Shown here: positions 10,655 to 20,231 of the stretch, one piece after another | Position numbering within the stretch: position 1 is the first letter of the stretch | How the letters are laid out: the number at the start of each line of letters is the position of its first letter | NCBI RefSeq assembly: GCF_018141425.1 | Contig: NZ_CP058561.1 | Coordinates: 186,001 to 250,000, forward strand | DNA: 64,000 bases | Direction: 5' to 3' | Source: Vallitalea guaymasensis | GTDB lineage: Bacteria; Bacillota; Clostridia; Lachnospirales; Vallitaleaceae | Translations under genes and position numbers: made by a program | Notes under the pieces: generated by a model | Told to the model about the DNA's origin: nothing | The model's database searches: none | What the model saw: the letters and a program-made list of their open reading frames with translations, nothing else

Positions 10655-11683
10655 TTATCTTTGTACTCTACCTGAAGCATCACCATTAATAAGTGTTTCT
10701 ACTTCATCTACAGTAACTAAGTTAAAATCTCCTTTTATAGTATGTTTCAGTGCAGAAGCACCAACAGCAAATTCTAGAGCATATTTGAAGTCATCATTGC
10801 TTGATAGTAAACCATAAATGAGTCCACCAGCAAATGAGTCTCCTCCACCTACTCTATCAACTATTCTTATATCATATTTTTTGGAACGGTAGAATTCATT
10901 ACCATCATATATAAGAGCTGACCATCCATTGTCTGATGCTGAATAGCTTTCTCTTAAGGTTGTAACAACATATTTGAAACCGAATTTTTCTTTCATTTGT
11001 TTAAATATTGTTTTATATCCATCAAGTTCAAGATTTCCTGAAGTAACATCTGTTTCACCAGGTTTGAATCCTAATACCTTCTCTGCATCTTCTTCATTAC
11101 CAATACATACATCAACATATTGCATTAGATTGGTCATTACTTCTTTTGCTTCTTCTGGTGTCCATAATTTCTTTCTATAGTTAAGGTCTACACTAACTGT
11201 CACTCCATGTTTTTTAGCAGCTATTAATGCTTTTTCAGTAAGAACTGCTGCTTTTTTACTGATTGCAGGTGTAATTCCTGAGAAATGGAACCACTCTGCA
11301 TCCTTAAATATTTCATCAAAATCAAAATCTTCAATATCAGCTTCAGCAATTGCAGAATCAGCACGATCATAAACTACTTTTGAAGGTCTCATTGAAGCAC
11401 CTGTCTCTAAGTAGTATATACCTACTCTATCTCCACCTCTAGCAATATAGTCAGTATTAACTCCAAATCTTCTTAAGTGATTAACAGCACTTTGTCCAAT
11501 TGGATTTTCTGGAAGTTTAGTCACGAAATGAGCATCAAAACCATAATTAGCAAGTGAAACAGCTACGTTAGCTTCTCCACCACCATATACTACATCAAAA
11601 GACTCAGCTTGTGTAAATCTTTCATATCCTTTAGTTGAGAGTCTAAGCATAATTTCTCCCATAGTAACTACTTTTTTACTCAT
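10655..11683 (-). CDS. kdgK: 2-dehydro-3-deoxygluconate kinase (PfkB family)
   Basis: Sugar kinase of 342 residues. It phosphorylates 2-keto-3-deoxygluconate to KDPG, the step before KDPG aldolase. PfkB features are the N-terminal GEIMLRLS and GGGEANVAVSLANYG motifs and the C-terminal signature DRVGGGDSFAGGLIYG with the catalytic Asp. The substrate is inferred from the context, since kdgA and uxaC are directly upstream in the same operon; the protein family alone also includes fructokinases. The start follows AGGATTG, and only 29 bases separate it from kdgA. Confidence 0.88.
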   Translation of the reverse strand: MSKKVVTMGEIMLRLSTKGYERFTQAESFDVVYGGGEANVAVSLANYGFDAHFVTKLPENPIGQSAVNHLRRFGVNTDYIARGGDRVGIYYLETGASMRPSKVVYDRADSAIAEADIEDFDFDEIFKDAEWFHFSGITPAISKKAAVLTEKALIAAKKHGVTVSVDLNYRKKLWTPEEAKEVMTNLMQYVDVCIGNEEDAEKVLGFKPGETDVTSGNLELDGYKTIFKQMKEKFGFKYVVTTLRESYSASDNGWSALIYDGNEFYRSKKYDIRIVDRVGGGDSFAGGLIYGLLSSNDDFKYALEFAVGASALKHTIKGDFNLVTVDEVETLINGDASGRVQR

Positions 11684-11712
11684 CTATATTCAATCCTTTC
11701 TTATAATCAGAT

Positions 11713-12378
11713 TTATTTATTTAAGTTTTTTCTAGCTTCTTTTACAGCATCAACAAATTTCTTAGCAGTTTCAGTTACTAGTTCATAATTGCCAGTTTTA
11801 GCTCCTTTAGTAAGAACGCTTCCTGTTCCTACAGCTACCGCACCAGCTTCAATCCATTCATGAACATTATCAAGACTTACACCACCTGTTGGCATGTAAT
11901 TACCTTGAGGCATAGGACCTTTGAATGCTTTGATGATAGAAGGACCAAATGCATTTCCTGGGAATACTTTCAAGATTTCTACACCTGATTCAAGAGCAGT
12001 TAGAGCCTCAGCAGGTGTCATGATACCTGGCATAACAGGTACTCTATAACGATTACATAATTTTACAGTTTCTGGATTAAAACTTGAACTTACGATATAT
12101 TCTGCTCCTGCAAGAATACATGCTCTAGCAGTTTCTGGATCAAGAACTGTTCCTGCTCCAATGATTACATCTTCATCTTTGTATAAATCAGTTAATTCTT
12201 TTATAATATCAACTGCACCTGGTACTGTCATTGTAATTTCAAGTGCCTTGATTCCACCAGCTTTTACAGCTTCAATAATTTTCATACCATCTTCTTTTGA
12301 CTCTGCACGGATAACTGCAACAACACCGCTATCTACGATTTTTTTAATTGTTTCCATTCTTTTCATGTTAATGCTCAT
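11713..12378 (-). CDS. kdgA: KDPG / KHG aldolase
   Basis: Class I aldolase of 221 residues that splits 2-keto-3-deoxy-6-phosphogluconate to pyruvate and glyceraldehyde 3-phosphate and may also act on 4-hydroxy-2-oxoglutarate. Seen are VVAVIRAES at the N-terminus, ALEITMTVPGA with the catalytic Glu, GAGTVLDPETA, and VKVFPG-type loop EILKVFPGNAFG with the Schiff-base Lys, then PTGGVSLDN for phosphate binding. Two in-frame ATGs compete: 12378 is only 1-2 bases from GAGAGG, and 12366 is about 13 bases away, so the exact start is open. It sits between uxaC and kdgK. Confidence 0.93.
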   Translation of the reverse strand: MSINMKRMETIKKIVDSGVVAVIRAESKEDGMKIIEAVKAGGIKALEITMTVPGAVDIIKELTDLYKDEDVIIGAGTVLDPETARACILAGAEYIVSSSFNPETVKLCNRYRVPVMPGIMTPAEALTALESGVEILKVFPGNAFGPSIIKAFKGPMPQGNYMPTGGVSLDNVHEWIEAGAVAVGTGSVLTKGAKTGNYELVTETAKKFVDAVKEARKNLNK

Positions 12379-12435
12379 TCCTCTCTTATGATGTATTTTT
12401 ATAATATCGTCTTTAATAACGTATTAAACTATTTT

Positions 12436-13842
12436 CTATAATTCTATATCAAAATATTCTTTTGCATTGTTAAAACTGATATTCTTGACTATATTACCAA
12501 GGAGATTCATATCGTATGGGAATTCACCATCTTCAACCCATTTACCAATAAGGTTACATAGAATCCTTCTAAAATATTCATGTCTCGTATATGATAAGAA
12601 ACTTCTTGAATCCGTCAACATACCAACGAAATTACTTAGTAATCCCAGATTAGCCAGATCAATCATTTGTTTAACCATTCCGTCTTTATGGTCATTGAAC
12701 CACCAACCTGCACCAAATTGTATTTTACCTCTTGCATCTGAGTTTTGGAAACATCCTATAAGAGTTCCTAATACATAATTATCAGAAGGATTAAGGTTAT
12801 ATAAAATAGTTTTTGGCAATTCATCAGTTTCATCCAATGCATTAAGAATTCCTGCTAATCCCTCAGCAATACTATAATCACCAACTGCATCAAATCCTGT
12901 ATCTGGACCTAACAGCTTCATCATTCTTGAATTATTATTTCTGATACAACCCATATGCAACTGCATAGCCCAATTGTATTTCTTATATAATCTTCCAAAA
13001 AACACAAGCATGAAGCCTTGATATTTTATTGTTTCTTCTTCATCAATATTAGTCTTTGATAATTTCTTAAGTAATATATCGTTAATCTCATCTTTACCGG
13101 CTTTTATGTATTTAACTCCTTCAAGACCATGATCGGCTATTCTACAACCAGAGTTTTGGAAAAATAGTACTCTTTCCTCCATGGCTTTTAATAAACTATC
13201 AACATCATTAATTGGATAACCAACTACTTCTTCCAATTCACCCATCCAAGGTAAAAAAGTATCTTTATTGATATTGACACACTTATCAGGTCTGAATGCT
13301 GGCAATACTTTTGTATCAAAATCTTTATCCTCTTGTATTATCTTATGATAATTCAAGTCATCTATGGGGTCATCAGTAGTACCTATAACTTTTACATTGG
13401 ACCTTTTTATCAAGCCTTTTGCACTGAAACCATCTTCTTTTAACTTTTCGTTACATGCATTCCAGATCTCTTCAGCTGTATCTAGGCTCAATGGTTCGGT
13501 TATATCAAAATATCTACGAAGCTCTAGATGTGTCCAATGATGAAGAGGATTGCCAATACAATAAGATATGGTTTCTGCCCATTTAAAGAATTTATCTTTA
13601 TCTGAAGCATCACCTGTTATGTATTTTTCTTCTATACCATGACTTCTCATAGCTCTCCACTTATAATGGTCTCCACCTAGCCAAAGTTCAGTAATATTCT
13701 TATATCGTTTATCTTCTGCAATTTCCTTTGGACTTAAGTGACAATGATAATCATAAATAGGCATATCAGCCGCATATTCATGATATAATTTCTTCCCAAC
13801 TTCATTGTTAAGCATAAAATCTTCGCATAAAAACTCTTTCAA
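12436..13842 (-). CDS. uxaC: Glucuronate/galacturonate isomerase (TTG start)
   Basis: Uronate isomerase, 468 residues, converting D-glucuronate to fructuronate or D-galacturonate to tagaturonate. Family markers include YDYHCHLSPKEIA with metal-binding His residues, LWLGGDHYKWRAMR, and WAMQLHMGCIRNNN, plus the C-terminal GMLTDSRSFLSYTRHEYFRRILC. The start codon is TTG behind AGGAGG with 8 bases spacing. It is the first gene of uxaC-kdgA-kdgK, with an operator just upstream. Genes for the reductase and dehydratase that link isomerase to kinase (uxaB/uxuB, uxaA/uxuA) are not in this window. Confidence 0.93.
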   Translation of the reverse strand: MKEFLCEDFMLNNEVGKKLYHEYAADMPIYDYHCHLSPKEIAEDKRYKNITELWLGGDHYKWRAMRSHGIEEKYITGDASDKDKFFKWAETISYCIGNPLHHWTHLELRRYFDITEPLSLDTAEEIWNACNEKLKEDGFSAKGLIKRSNVKVIGTTDDPIDDLNYHKIIQEDKDFDTKVLPAFRPDKCVNINKDTFLPWMGELEEVVGYPINDVDSLLKAMEERVLFFQNSGCRIADHGLEGVKYIKAGKDEINDILLKKLSKTNIDEEETIKYQGFMLVFFGRLYKKYNWAMQLHMGCIRNNNSRMMKLLGPDTGFDAVGDYSIAEGLAGILNALDETDELPKTILYNLNPSDNYVLGTLIGCFQNSDARGKIQFGAGWWFNDHKDGMVKQMIDLANLGLLSNFVGMLTDSRSFLSYTRHEYFRRILCNLIGKWVEDGEFPYDMNLLGNIVKNISFNNAKEYFDIEL

Positions 13843-13862
13843 AATATCATCCTCCTACATAA

Positions 13863-13876
13863 TGTACACGTGTGCA
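13863..13876. promoter_or_regulatory. LacI-type operator upstream of uxaC
   Basis: TGTACACGTGTGCA, a near-palindrome centred on CG, lies 20 bases before the uxaC start. An identical 14-mer lies in front of the adjacent LacI gene. A -10-like TGATAATAT lies directly upstream on the minus strand, so a bound repressor would sit near the transcription start. Confidence 0.8.
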
Positions 13877-13901
13877 ATATTATCAAAATAATATATTACG
13901 T

Positions 13902-14915
13902 TTATTGATTTAACCTATGCACTGACTGTCTTATCTTTAATTTACAGTCAACTTTTGTGTGATAGAACTCTTTGTTACTATTATTATCAAGCATATCGAA
14001 CAGAATTTCTGTACCACTATATGCTATTTTTGATATTTCTCTTCTTACTGTTGTAAGTTCAGGTGTAATATACTTACACATCTCAATATCATCAAATCCT
14101 ACAACAGATATATCTTCTGGAACTCTAAGTCCTTTTTCTATTATTGCTTTTATAGCACCAAATGCCATTTCATCATTGGAACAAAACATAGCTGTAGGTA
14201 ATTCAGTATTGTTATCCAATATCTTGTTCATTCCTTTGTAACCACTGATTACGTCAAACTTACCACTTGCTATCAATTTCTTGTCAACTGTAAGTGAAGC
14301 TTCATTCATAGCTAGTTTGTATCCCTCTAATCTTTCACTACTGTTCAAGAATCCTTCTTTACCTTTTATTAATCCAATTCTCTTGTGACCTTGATTAGTC
14401 AAGTACTTTACGGCTTGGTATGCTCCGTCTCTATCTTCGGAATAAACACAAGTTGTTCCTTCTATGTTTATTTTTCTATTAAGAACTACTACAGGTATAT
14501 TCAATGCACCTATATATTTTATAAATTCATCATCTTGTATTTTCTGACTGACAACCAAAATTCCATCGTAATGTTTACTATTTACAATGCTGTAATCTCC
14601 GTTTAGATCATCTATTGCTTTAACTACCAAGTTATAATTTCTTTCCTTCATCAATCTATTTACACCTTTGATTGAACTATAGAAGAAAGATGGGCTGGTA
14701 CCTTCAAGGGCTGATAGAAATACTCCAATATTATATGACTTATCAAGTTTTAGACTTTTTGCACTATAATTAGGAATATAATTATTGTCTTTAGCTATTT
14801 TCTTGATTCTGTCCTTGGTCTTATCACTAATCAAGGGACTATCATTAAGAGCTCTTGAAACTGTAGCATGAGAAACACCTGCTAACTTAGCTATATCTTT
14901 AATAGTAATACTCAT
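13902..14915 (-). CDS. LacI family regulator of hexuronate genes
   Basis: Transcription regulator of 337 residues with an N-terminal LacI helix-turn-helix (IKDIAKLAGVSHATVSRALN), hinge helix, and a periplasmic-binding-protein-like effector domain. It is adjacent to uxaC-kdgA-kdgK on the same strand, and an identical palindrome precedes both it and the operon, so autoregulated control of hexuronate use is the likely role. The inducer is probably a pathway intermediate such as KDG or a uronate, but the sequence cannot say which. AAGGAAG precedes the ATG. Confidence 0.9.
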   Translation of the reverse strand: MSITIKDIAKLAGVSHATVSRALNDSPLISDKTKDRIKKIAKDNNYIPNYSAKSLKLDKSYNIGVFLSALEGTSPSFFYSSIKGVNRLMKERNYNLVVKAIDDLNGDYSIVNSKHYDGILVVSQKIQDDEFIKYIGALNIPVVVLNRKINIEGTTCVYSEDRDGAYQAVKYLTNQGHKRIGLIKGKEGFLNSSERLEGYKLAMNEASLTVDKKLIASGKFDVISGYKGMNKILDNNTELPTAMFCSNDEMAFGAIKAIIEKGLRVPEDISVVGFDDIEMCKYITPELTTVRREISKIAYSGTEILFDMLDNNSNKEFYHTKVDCKLKIRQSVHRLNQ

Positions 14916-14936
14916 TACAATCTTCCTTTCAAAAAC

Positions 14937-14965
14937 ATTCTATCACATTATGTACACGTGTGCAA
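14937..14965 (-). promoter_or_regulatory. Promoter with overlapping operator for LacI gene
   Basis: TTGCAC (14960-14965) and TAGAAT (14937-14942) are spaced 17 bases apart on the minus strand. The second copy of TGTACACGTGTGCA (14951-14964) covers the -35 box and spacer, as expected for negative autoregulation. Confidence 0.72.
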
Positions 14966-15018
14966 CTATTTTCTTGCAGAATTTATTTTTGTTCAATTAT
15001 CAGTTAGCATATTAAACT

Positions 15019-15083
15019 AAAAAAAGCTATTACCAGATATATTTTTCTATAGTTATATAGAAAAAACATCTTAATAACAGCTC
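15019..15083 (-). terminator. Possible terminator after yqzL
   Basis: An imperfect long stem (AGCTGTTATTA against TAATAGCT) with an inner CTATATAACTATAG hairpin is followed on the minus strand by seven T. It is the only termination-like structure between yqzL and the LacI gene. A three-base bulge makes the call weak. Confidence 0.4.
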
Positions 15084-15114
15084 TTCATGATTAGCAATAC
15101 ATAAATGTGTATCA

Positions 15115-15273
15115 TTACACTATATCACTATTGGCACATTTCTTGTTTTCATATGTTCTATTTATTTCTTTAGATGAATAAGTACTACCTCTGGGTTCAT
15201 ATTGTTTATAGATTAAATAAACATCAATTCTACCAGTATTTTCAAACAAATTCCATAATATATTCTTAAACAT
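15115..15273 (-). CDS. yqzL: YqzL-like small protein
   Basis: A 52-residue protein beginning MFKNILWNLFENTGRIDVYL. AGGGGGT lies 7 bases before the ATG. The pattern aromatic-x-x-FxxTGxIDxYLxYK followed by a charged tail matches the YqzL-like family, whose Bacillus gene lies between era and recO. Here it lies about 210 bases downstream of era on the same strand, which supports the call by synteny; recO itself is not here. The function of the family is unknown. The gene is short enough to be missed by routine ORF calling. Confidence 0.75.
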   Translation of the reverse strand: MFKNILWNLFENTGRIDVYLIYKQYEPRGSTYSSKEINRTYENKKCANSDIV

Positions 15274-15485
15274 TTTTGTTACCCCCTAAAAATATATTTT
15301 ATTATATCTATAGGTTTACCTGTTAAGAATTTTATATACTGCTCAAATATTCCCATGAATAAACTGATTTTTTACCCTTGACAAAATTAGTGTGCCATTC
15401 AACATAGCATAAAATCGGGATTTTAATTCCTACAACCCTAGGACTATAGTCCTATGCAATGTATATTTTTTATAATCCAAAAGTT

Positions 15486-16391
15486 TTAATCCATATCCTT
15501 TTTATTGAATCCATAATTTTTAAGTAAGAAATCACTATCTCTCCAATTTTTCTTGATTTTTACCCATATTTTCAAATTAACTTTTGAACCTAGAAGATTT
15601 TCTATGTCTATTCTTGCCCTAGTTCCTATTTTCTTGAGCATTGCACCTTGTTTACCAATTATAATACCTTTATGAGAATCTCTTTCACATATAATTGTCG
15701 CATCAATATCCACAATATCTTTATTGGACCTGTCTTTCATCCTGTCAATGACAACAGCTATTCCGTGAGGTATTTCCTGTTGTAATAGATGAAGTGCTTT
15801 TTCTCTGATTAACTCAGCAACAATCTGACGTTCTGGTTGGTCAGTTATCATATCACCATCAAAAAATTGAGGACCCTCTTCTAGATATTGAAACAATATT
15901 TTGGTGATATCTTCAGTATTTTCACCTTTCAATGCGGAAATAGGGATAATTTCAGCAAAATCATAAGCATCCTTATAAGCAGCTATTACTTGTAAAATCT
16001 CATCTTTTGATATCTTATCTATTTTATTGATTACTAGGATAACTGGTGTTTTAACCCTTTGCAGTTGCTCGATTATATATTCATCACCTTTACCAACTTT
16101 CATATCAGGTTCAACCAGCCATAAGACAACGTCAACTTCTCTAAAAGTATCAAGAGCTGTCTTATTCATGAATTCACCCAACTTATGCTTTGGTTTATGA
16201 ATACCTGGTGTATCAATAAAAATGATTTGACCTTCCTCAGTTGTAATAAATGTCCTGATCTTATTTCTTGTTGTCTGAGGTTTGTCCGACATAATAGCAA
16301 TTTTTTGCCCTATTATTTGATTCATCAATGTAGATTTTCCTACATTAGGTCTACCTATAATTGTAACAAATCCTGATTTAAAATTATTCAA
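15486..16391 (-). CDS. era: GTPase Era (TTG start)
   Basis: Essential GTPase for 16S rRNA 3'-end maturation and 30S assembly, 301 residues. G motifs: [10 protein letters not shown] (G1), DTPGIHKP (G3), NKID (G4), SALKGEN (G5). The C-terminal KH domain contains [18 protein letters not shown], which binds the 3' end of 16S rRNA. A TTG start at 16391 is chosen because AGGAGG lies 6 bases before it and the length then matches the family; the upstream in-frame extension has no ribosome site and would cross the terminator hairpin. Confidence 0.95.
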   Translation of the reverse strand: MNNFKSGFVTIIGRPNVGKSTLMNQIIGQKIAIMSDKPQTTRNKIRTFITTEEGQIIFIDTPGIHKPKHKLGEFMNKTALDTFREVDVVLWLVEPDMKVGKGDEYIIEQLQRVKTPVILVINKIDKISKDEILQVIAAYKDAYDFAEIIPISALKGENTEDITKILFQYLEEGPQFFDGDMITDQPERQIVAELIREKALHLLQQEIPHGIAVVIDRMKDRSNKDIVDIDATIICERDSHKGIIIGKQGAMLKKIGTRARIDIENLLGSKVNLKIWVKIKKNWRDSDFLLKNYGFNKKDMD

Positions 16392-16410
16392 AATCTTCCT
16401 CCTGTAAGTA

Positions 16411-16445
16411 AAATGCTTAACGGTCAACAAGTGACCGTCAGCATT
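16411..16445 (-). terminator. Terminator between M16C peptidase and era
   Basis: Stem AATGCT plus ACGGTCA against TGACCGT plus AGCATT, with an ACAAG loop and TTTT on the minus strand. It ends just before the era ribosome site, so era probably has its own promoter or depends on read-through. Confidence 0.75.
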
Positions 16446-16465
16446 AGTATAATATTAATCTTTAA

Positions 16466-19393
16466 TTAATTGAATAAATGAACTAATTCATTAAATATTT
16501 CTTTGTTTTTCTCTAACTTGTTTTCATTACCCACTACACAGATATTATCTTGTTTCAATACTGATTTAACTAGATCAGCCGTACCTCTAATATCTTCTTT
16601 GGTAGTACTTAAAACTTCTTTTCTTTCATTTAATATATCTTCATAAGAGACATTACTGATATATGAACCAATAGCTCTGTCTCCTTTTAAAGCTGGTGTC
16701 AATGGTCTATCAAGATTACTGATAGTACCAATGATGTACTTAGTCATTTCTCTATCATCTGTATCAAAGGTAGAGATAAAACCATCTATCTTATCATAAG
16801 TGTCTAGAGTCTTTTTAAGATTAGGATCTCTGTAGGATGTGAAATATACATTACCATTTCTTGAAAATGCGTTCATGCATCCATAAGCTCCACCTTTGAC
16901 TCTTACATTATTCCATAAATAATCTAAACTGGTTATAGTCTGCAATACCTTGAGAGTACCAGAATAATGATATCCTTTTTTAATGAAGTTTCCTGCTTTT
17001 GCTACATATTGGATTTTATCTGATGTCAATAATCCTTCATTCGTTTTATTTAAGTCGAATTTCACATCATCCAGTTCCAATAATGAATCATCCAATTTTT
17101 CAATAAAATGTTTAGCTTCCCCATTAAATAATCCATAAGCATCTTTCTCAGAAGTCATAGTTATAACTAGATTCTCAGGTTTAAACATATAACTTAGAGT
17201 TTTCTTAATGTCGCTTATTATTTCTTCTGACATCTCTTCAAAGTTGCTTTCTAGTTTATCCAAGAAACGATAGAAGGATATTCCACTTGTTAATTCTTTG
17301 TATAATGCAGTATTAGCAAAATAGCTTTCAGCTCTTGTAGCAGCAGCTATGTGCCCACTACTTGTCAACATCATTTGTATACGTGATTTTGCTTCTGATA
17401 TTACTTGCAATAATCTATTTGTATCTGAGAAATCAGTATTAAACATGATTTCACCAAATAACTCAAATAACTGTGGAATCTTTTCATAAAAACATTTACC
17501 GTATACTTCAAATTTTGGTAAGAATACATCTGGCTCATTATTCTGTCCATATATATTAATATTGAAGGAAATACCACCAGTATTTATATTAATGACATTG
17601 GATAATTCACCATAACTATAATTCTCAGTATCCATATTGCCTAATACTTTTGTTATCAGACCAATATAAGGAATAAGATCCTCTGGTATCTTTTTAGTAT
17701 CAAACAACAACTTGATATAAGCAATATTATTAGTGAATGCAGGATGTAATAATACCTTGATGTTTTCTATTTCCCCTTCTTCCAATAAAAGATGTTCAGG
17801 TTCTTTACTAATATCATCCAAGCTTAATAAAGGTATCTTCAACAGTGTTTCCTTGGCTTCTGGTTCACTTTGATATTCTTCAAGATGAATAGTATCTTTT
17901 ACTAACTTATTAAGTTCATCATCTGATAAAGAGTCTTTAAAAGCCTTAAGTTTATCTTCTAACTCTTTCTCACGTTTCGCTAATATACCTTTTTTAGGTT
18001 CTACCATAAGTAAACTTCCGTGAGTATTGTTTAACAGATTTTCTTCAATCAATTTTTCGTAGAAATCAGTCTTAATTCCTTCTTTCAAGGCTTCAAAAGT
18101 TTCATCATATGATAAATGCATAAAAGGATCATTATCGTATAACCAGCTGTCCATACACATCATAGCATAGATGATTCCTTTTGGATATCTTCCATAATCA
18201 GCTTCTCTTACTTTGAATTCAAAATAATTAATTGCTGCTTCTATTGTTCTTTTATCAATACCTTTTTCAACTATTTCCTGTAAGGTATTTCTTATAATTG
18301 AAATGAACTCTTCCTTTTTACTTGTATCTGAATTCTTAGCCACTATACTTAATGTTGGCTGTAACAAAGTATTGTCATATGAACCAAATACATCTTTTCC
18401 TATTCCAGCATCAATTAAAGCTTTCTTAAGTGGCGCCCCTGGTGCTTCTAGGAGTACATATTCAAGTATTTCAAATGATCTATAATCTATTTTGTTAGTT
18501 GCATTACCAACAACAACATTATAACTAAGATAAGTCTTACCTTCTTCACTCTCATTAGAAGAAATTGGATAGTACTCAACCTTCTCAATAAACTCACTGA
18601 AAGGTTTTTGCAAGTTGATACTAGAATCTATGTCTATACTATCAAACTCTTTCAAATAATTGTCATCCAGCCATTCTAACATCTTATCAACATCACTGTC
18701 TCCATATAAATATAGATAACTGTTAGATGGATGATAATATTTCTTGTGGAAATCCAAGAATTGTTCATTTGTAAGCTCAGGTATATAGTCTGGGTCTCCA
18801 CCAGATTCATAAGCATATGGAGTATCAGGTAATAGGGATTGCTGAATTTTTCTAAACAATACTTGCTCAGGAGAAGAAAAAGCTCCCTTCATCTCATTGT
18901 ATACTACACCTTTTATAGTGATATCTTCCTCTACATTGGCTAGATCATAATGCCAGCCCTCTTGTCTTAGAATCTCAGGTCTGTCATAAATATTAGGATA
19001 AAAAACTGCATCCATATAGACATCCACTAGATTAAGGAAATCTTTGTCATTAAGGCTTGCTACAGGATACATAGTCTTATCTGAAAATGTCATAGCATTA
19101 AGAAATGTGTTCAAAGAACCTTTTACCAATTCAACAAAAGGATCCTTCAAAGGGAATTTCCTTGATCCACATAGAACCGAATGTTCTAGTATATGAGGTA
19201 ATCCTGTATCATCAACAGGTGGAGTTCTAAAATTCACTGAGAATACTTTGTTGTTGTCATCGTTATTTATGGATACAAGTCTTGCCCCGCTTTTCTCATG
19301 CTGAAACAATCTTCCAATAGAACCGATTTCTCCTATATTTTGTTCATCAACTAATTTGAAACCATGGTATAACTTACCTACTTCAAAAACCAC
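16466..19393 (-). CDS. M16C metallopeptidase, PreP-like (GTG start)
   Basis: Zinc peptidase of 975 residues of the insulinase superfamily, subfamily M16C (presequence protease-like). The inverted zinc motif HILEH is at 67-71, within LPHILEHSVLCGSRKFP. The length fits the two-halves-in-one-chain architecture that forms a closed chamber degrading short peptides. No signal peptide is seen, so it should act in the cytoplasm. The start is a GTG at 19393, about 10 bases after AAGGAG. Its bacterial role is not well defined; peptide turnover is the usual inference. Confidence 0.92.
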   Translation of the reverse strand: MVFEVGKLYHGFKLVDEQNIGEIGSIGRLFQHEKSGARLVSINNDDNNKVFSVNFRTPPVDDTGLPHILEHSVLCGSRKFPLKDPFVELVKGSLNTFLNAMTFSDKTMYPVASLNDKDFLNLVDVYMDAVFYPNIYDRPEILRQEGWHYDLANVEEDITIKGVVYNEMKGAFSSPEQVLFRKIQQSLLPDTPYAYESGGDPDYIPELTNEQFLDFHKKYYHPSNSYLYLYGDSDVDKMLEWLDDNYLKEFDSIDIDSSINLQKPFSEFIEKVEYYPISSNESEEGKTYLSYNVVVGNATNKIDYRSFEILEYVLLEAPGAPLKKALIDAGIGKDVFGSYDNTLLQPTLSIVAKNSDTSKKEEFISIIRNTLQEIVEKGIDKRTIEAAINYFEFKVREADYGRYPKGIIYAMMCMDSWLYDNDPFMHLSYDETFEALKEGIKTDFYEKLIEENLLNNTHGSLLMVEPKKGILAKREKELEDKLKAFKDSLSDDELNKLVKDTIHLEEYQSEPEAKETLLKIPLLSLDDISKEPEHLLLEEGEIENIKVLLHPAFTNNIAYIKLLFDTKKIPEDLIPYIGLITKVLGNMDTENYSYGELSNVININTGGISFNINIYGQNNEPDVFLPKFEVYGKCFYEKIPQLFELFGEIMFNTDFSDTNRLLQVISEAKSRIQMMLTSSGHIAAATRAESYFANTALYKELTSGISFYRFLDKLESNFEEMSEEIISDIKKTLSYMFKPENLVITMTSEKDAYGLFNGEAKHFIEKLDDSLLELDDVKFDLNKTNEGLLTSDKIQYVAKAGNFIKKGYHYSGTLKVLQTITSLDYLWNNVRVKGGAYGCMNAFSRNGNVYFTSYRDPNLKKTLDTYDKIDGFISTFDTDDREMTKYIIGTISNLDRPLTPALKGDRAIGSYISNVSYEDILNERKEVLSTTKEDIRGTADLVKSVLKQDNICVVGNENKLEKNKEIFNELVHLFN

Positions 19394-19436
19394 TTAGTAA
19401 CATCTCCTTATCAAAAAAATTATTGTAACTTATTTA

Positions 19437-19931
19437 TTATTCATTCCAATCACAACTATCAGTAATAAGTGAAACCAACTTATTTAAGTATTCACTATCA
19501 GTAACATCAAATCTATTAGTAATAGGACTATCAATATCTAGAACACCTATAAGCTTATTATCTACTACTATTGGAATTACTATCTCTGAATTAGTGTCGC
19601 CGTCACAAGGAATATGTCCTTGGAATTCGTGTACATCAGGTACTATTTGTGTTTTTCTTGATTTTGCAGCAGTACCACAAACACCTTTTCCAATTTTTAT
19701 TCTTATACAAGCAGGTTTTCCTTGAAAAGGTCCAAGAACTAGCTCATCATTTTTATACAAATAAAATCCTACCCAATTTATTTTCTCCATTGTATAAAAT
19801 AATAATGCAGATATATTAGCCAAATTTGCAATTTTGTCTCTTTCTTCATACATAAGTCCTTTTGCGTTACAAATTATATTATCGTAAAATTCCTTTTTTG
19901 TATTAAATGAAAAATCATCAATCTGAAACAT
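19437..19931 (-). CDS. msrC: Free methionine-(R)-sulfoxide reductase (GAF)
   Basis: GAF-domain enzyme of 164 residues that reduces free methionine-R-sulfoxide. The three catalytic cysteines are present: Cys75 in GKPACIRI, Cys85 in GKGVCGTAA and Cys109 in HIPCDGDTNSEIVIP, with the spacing of E. coli fRMsr (84, 94, 118). The hydrophobic INWVGFYLY and LDIDSP motifs are also typical. It lies 43 bases upstream of the M16C peptidase on the same strand and may be co-transcribed with it. Confidence 0.92.
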   Translation of the reverse strand: MFQIDDFSFNTKKEFYDNIICNAKGLMYEERDKIANLANISALLFYTMEKINWVGFYLYKNDELVLGPFQGKPACIRIKIGKGVCGTAAKSRKTQIVPDVHEFQGHIPCDGDTNSEIVIPIVVDNKLIGVLDIDSPITNRFDVTDSEYLNKLVSLITDSCDWNE

Positions 19932-20150
19932 TTCACTAATCCTTTCCTTATTTTGCCTTAATACTAATAATATATACTTTCTAACGCTATATTACAAGCT
20001 TTTTTCCTAATTTTGCTAACAACTTTCATCTCATGTAATTATCATTTTCTATTGTATTGATATATTATCTCTCTACAATAGAATAATATATCTTTCTTTA
20101 ATTATCGGTTATTGTAACAATAATATAATATTAATTTAATTAAATACAAC

Positions 20151-20179
20151 TTGACTTAGTTAAGTTATAGGAGTATACT
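20151..20179 (+). promoter_or_regulatory. Sigma-A promoter for ABC exporter operon
   Basis: TTGACT (20151-20156) and TATACT (20174-20179) are separated by 17 bases, about 50 bases before the ATPase gene. The spacer holds a small palindrome, AACTT...AAGTT, that might be an operator. Confidence 0.7.
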
Positions 20180-20231
20180 ATTTTTCCTTGCAAAAAAATT
20201 GAATATATTAGATTACGTTAGGAGGTTCATT

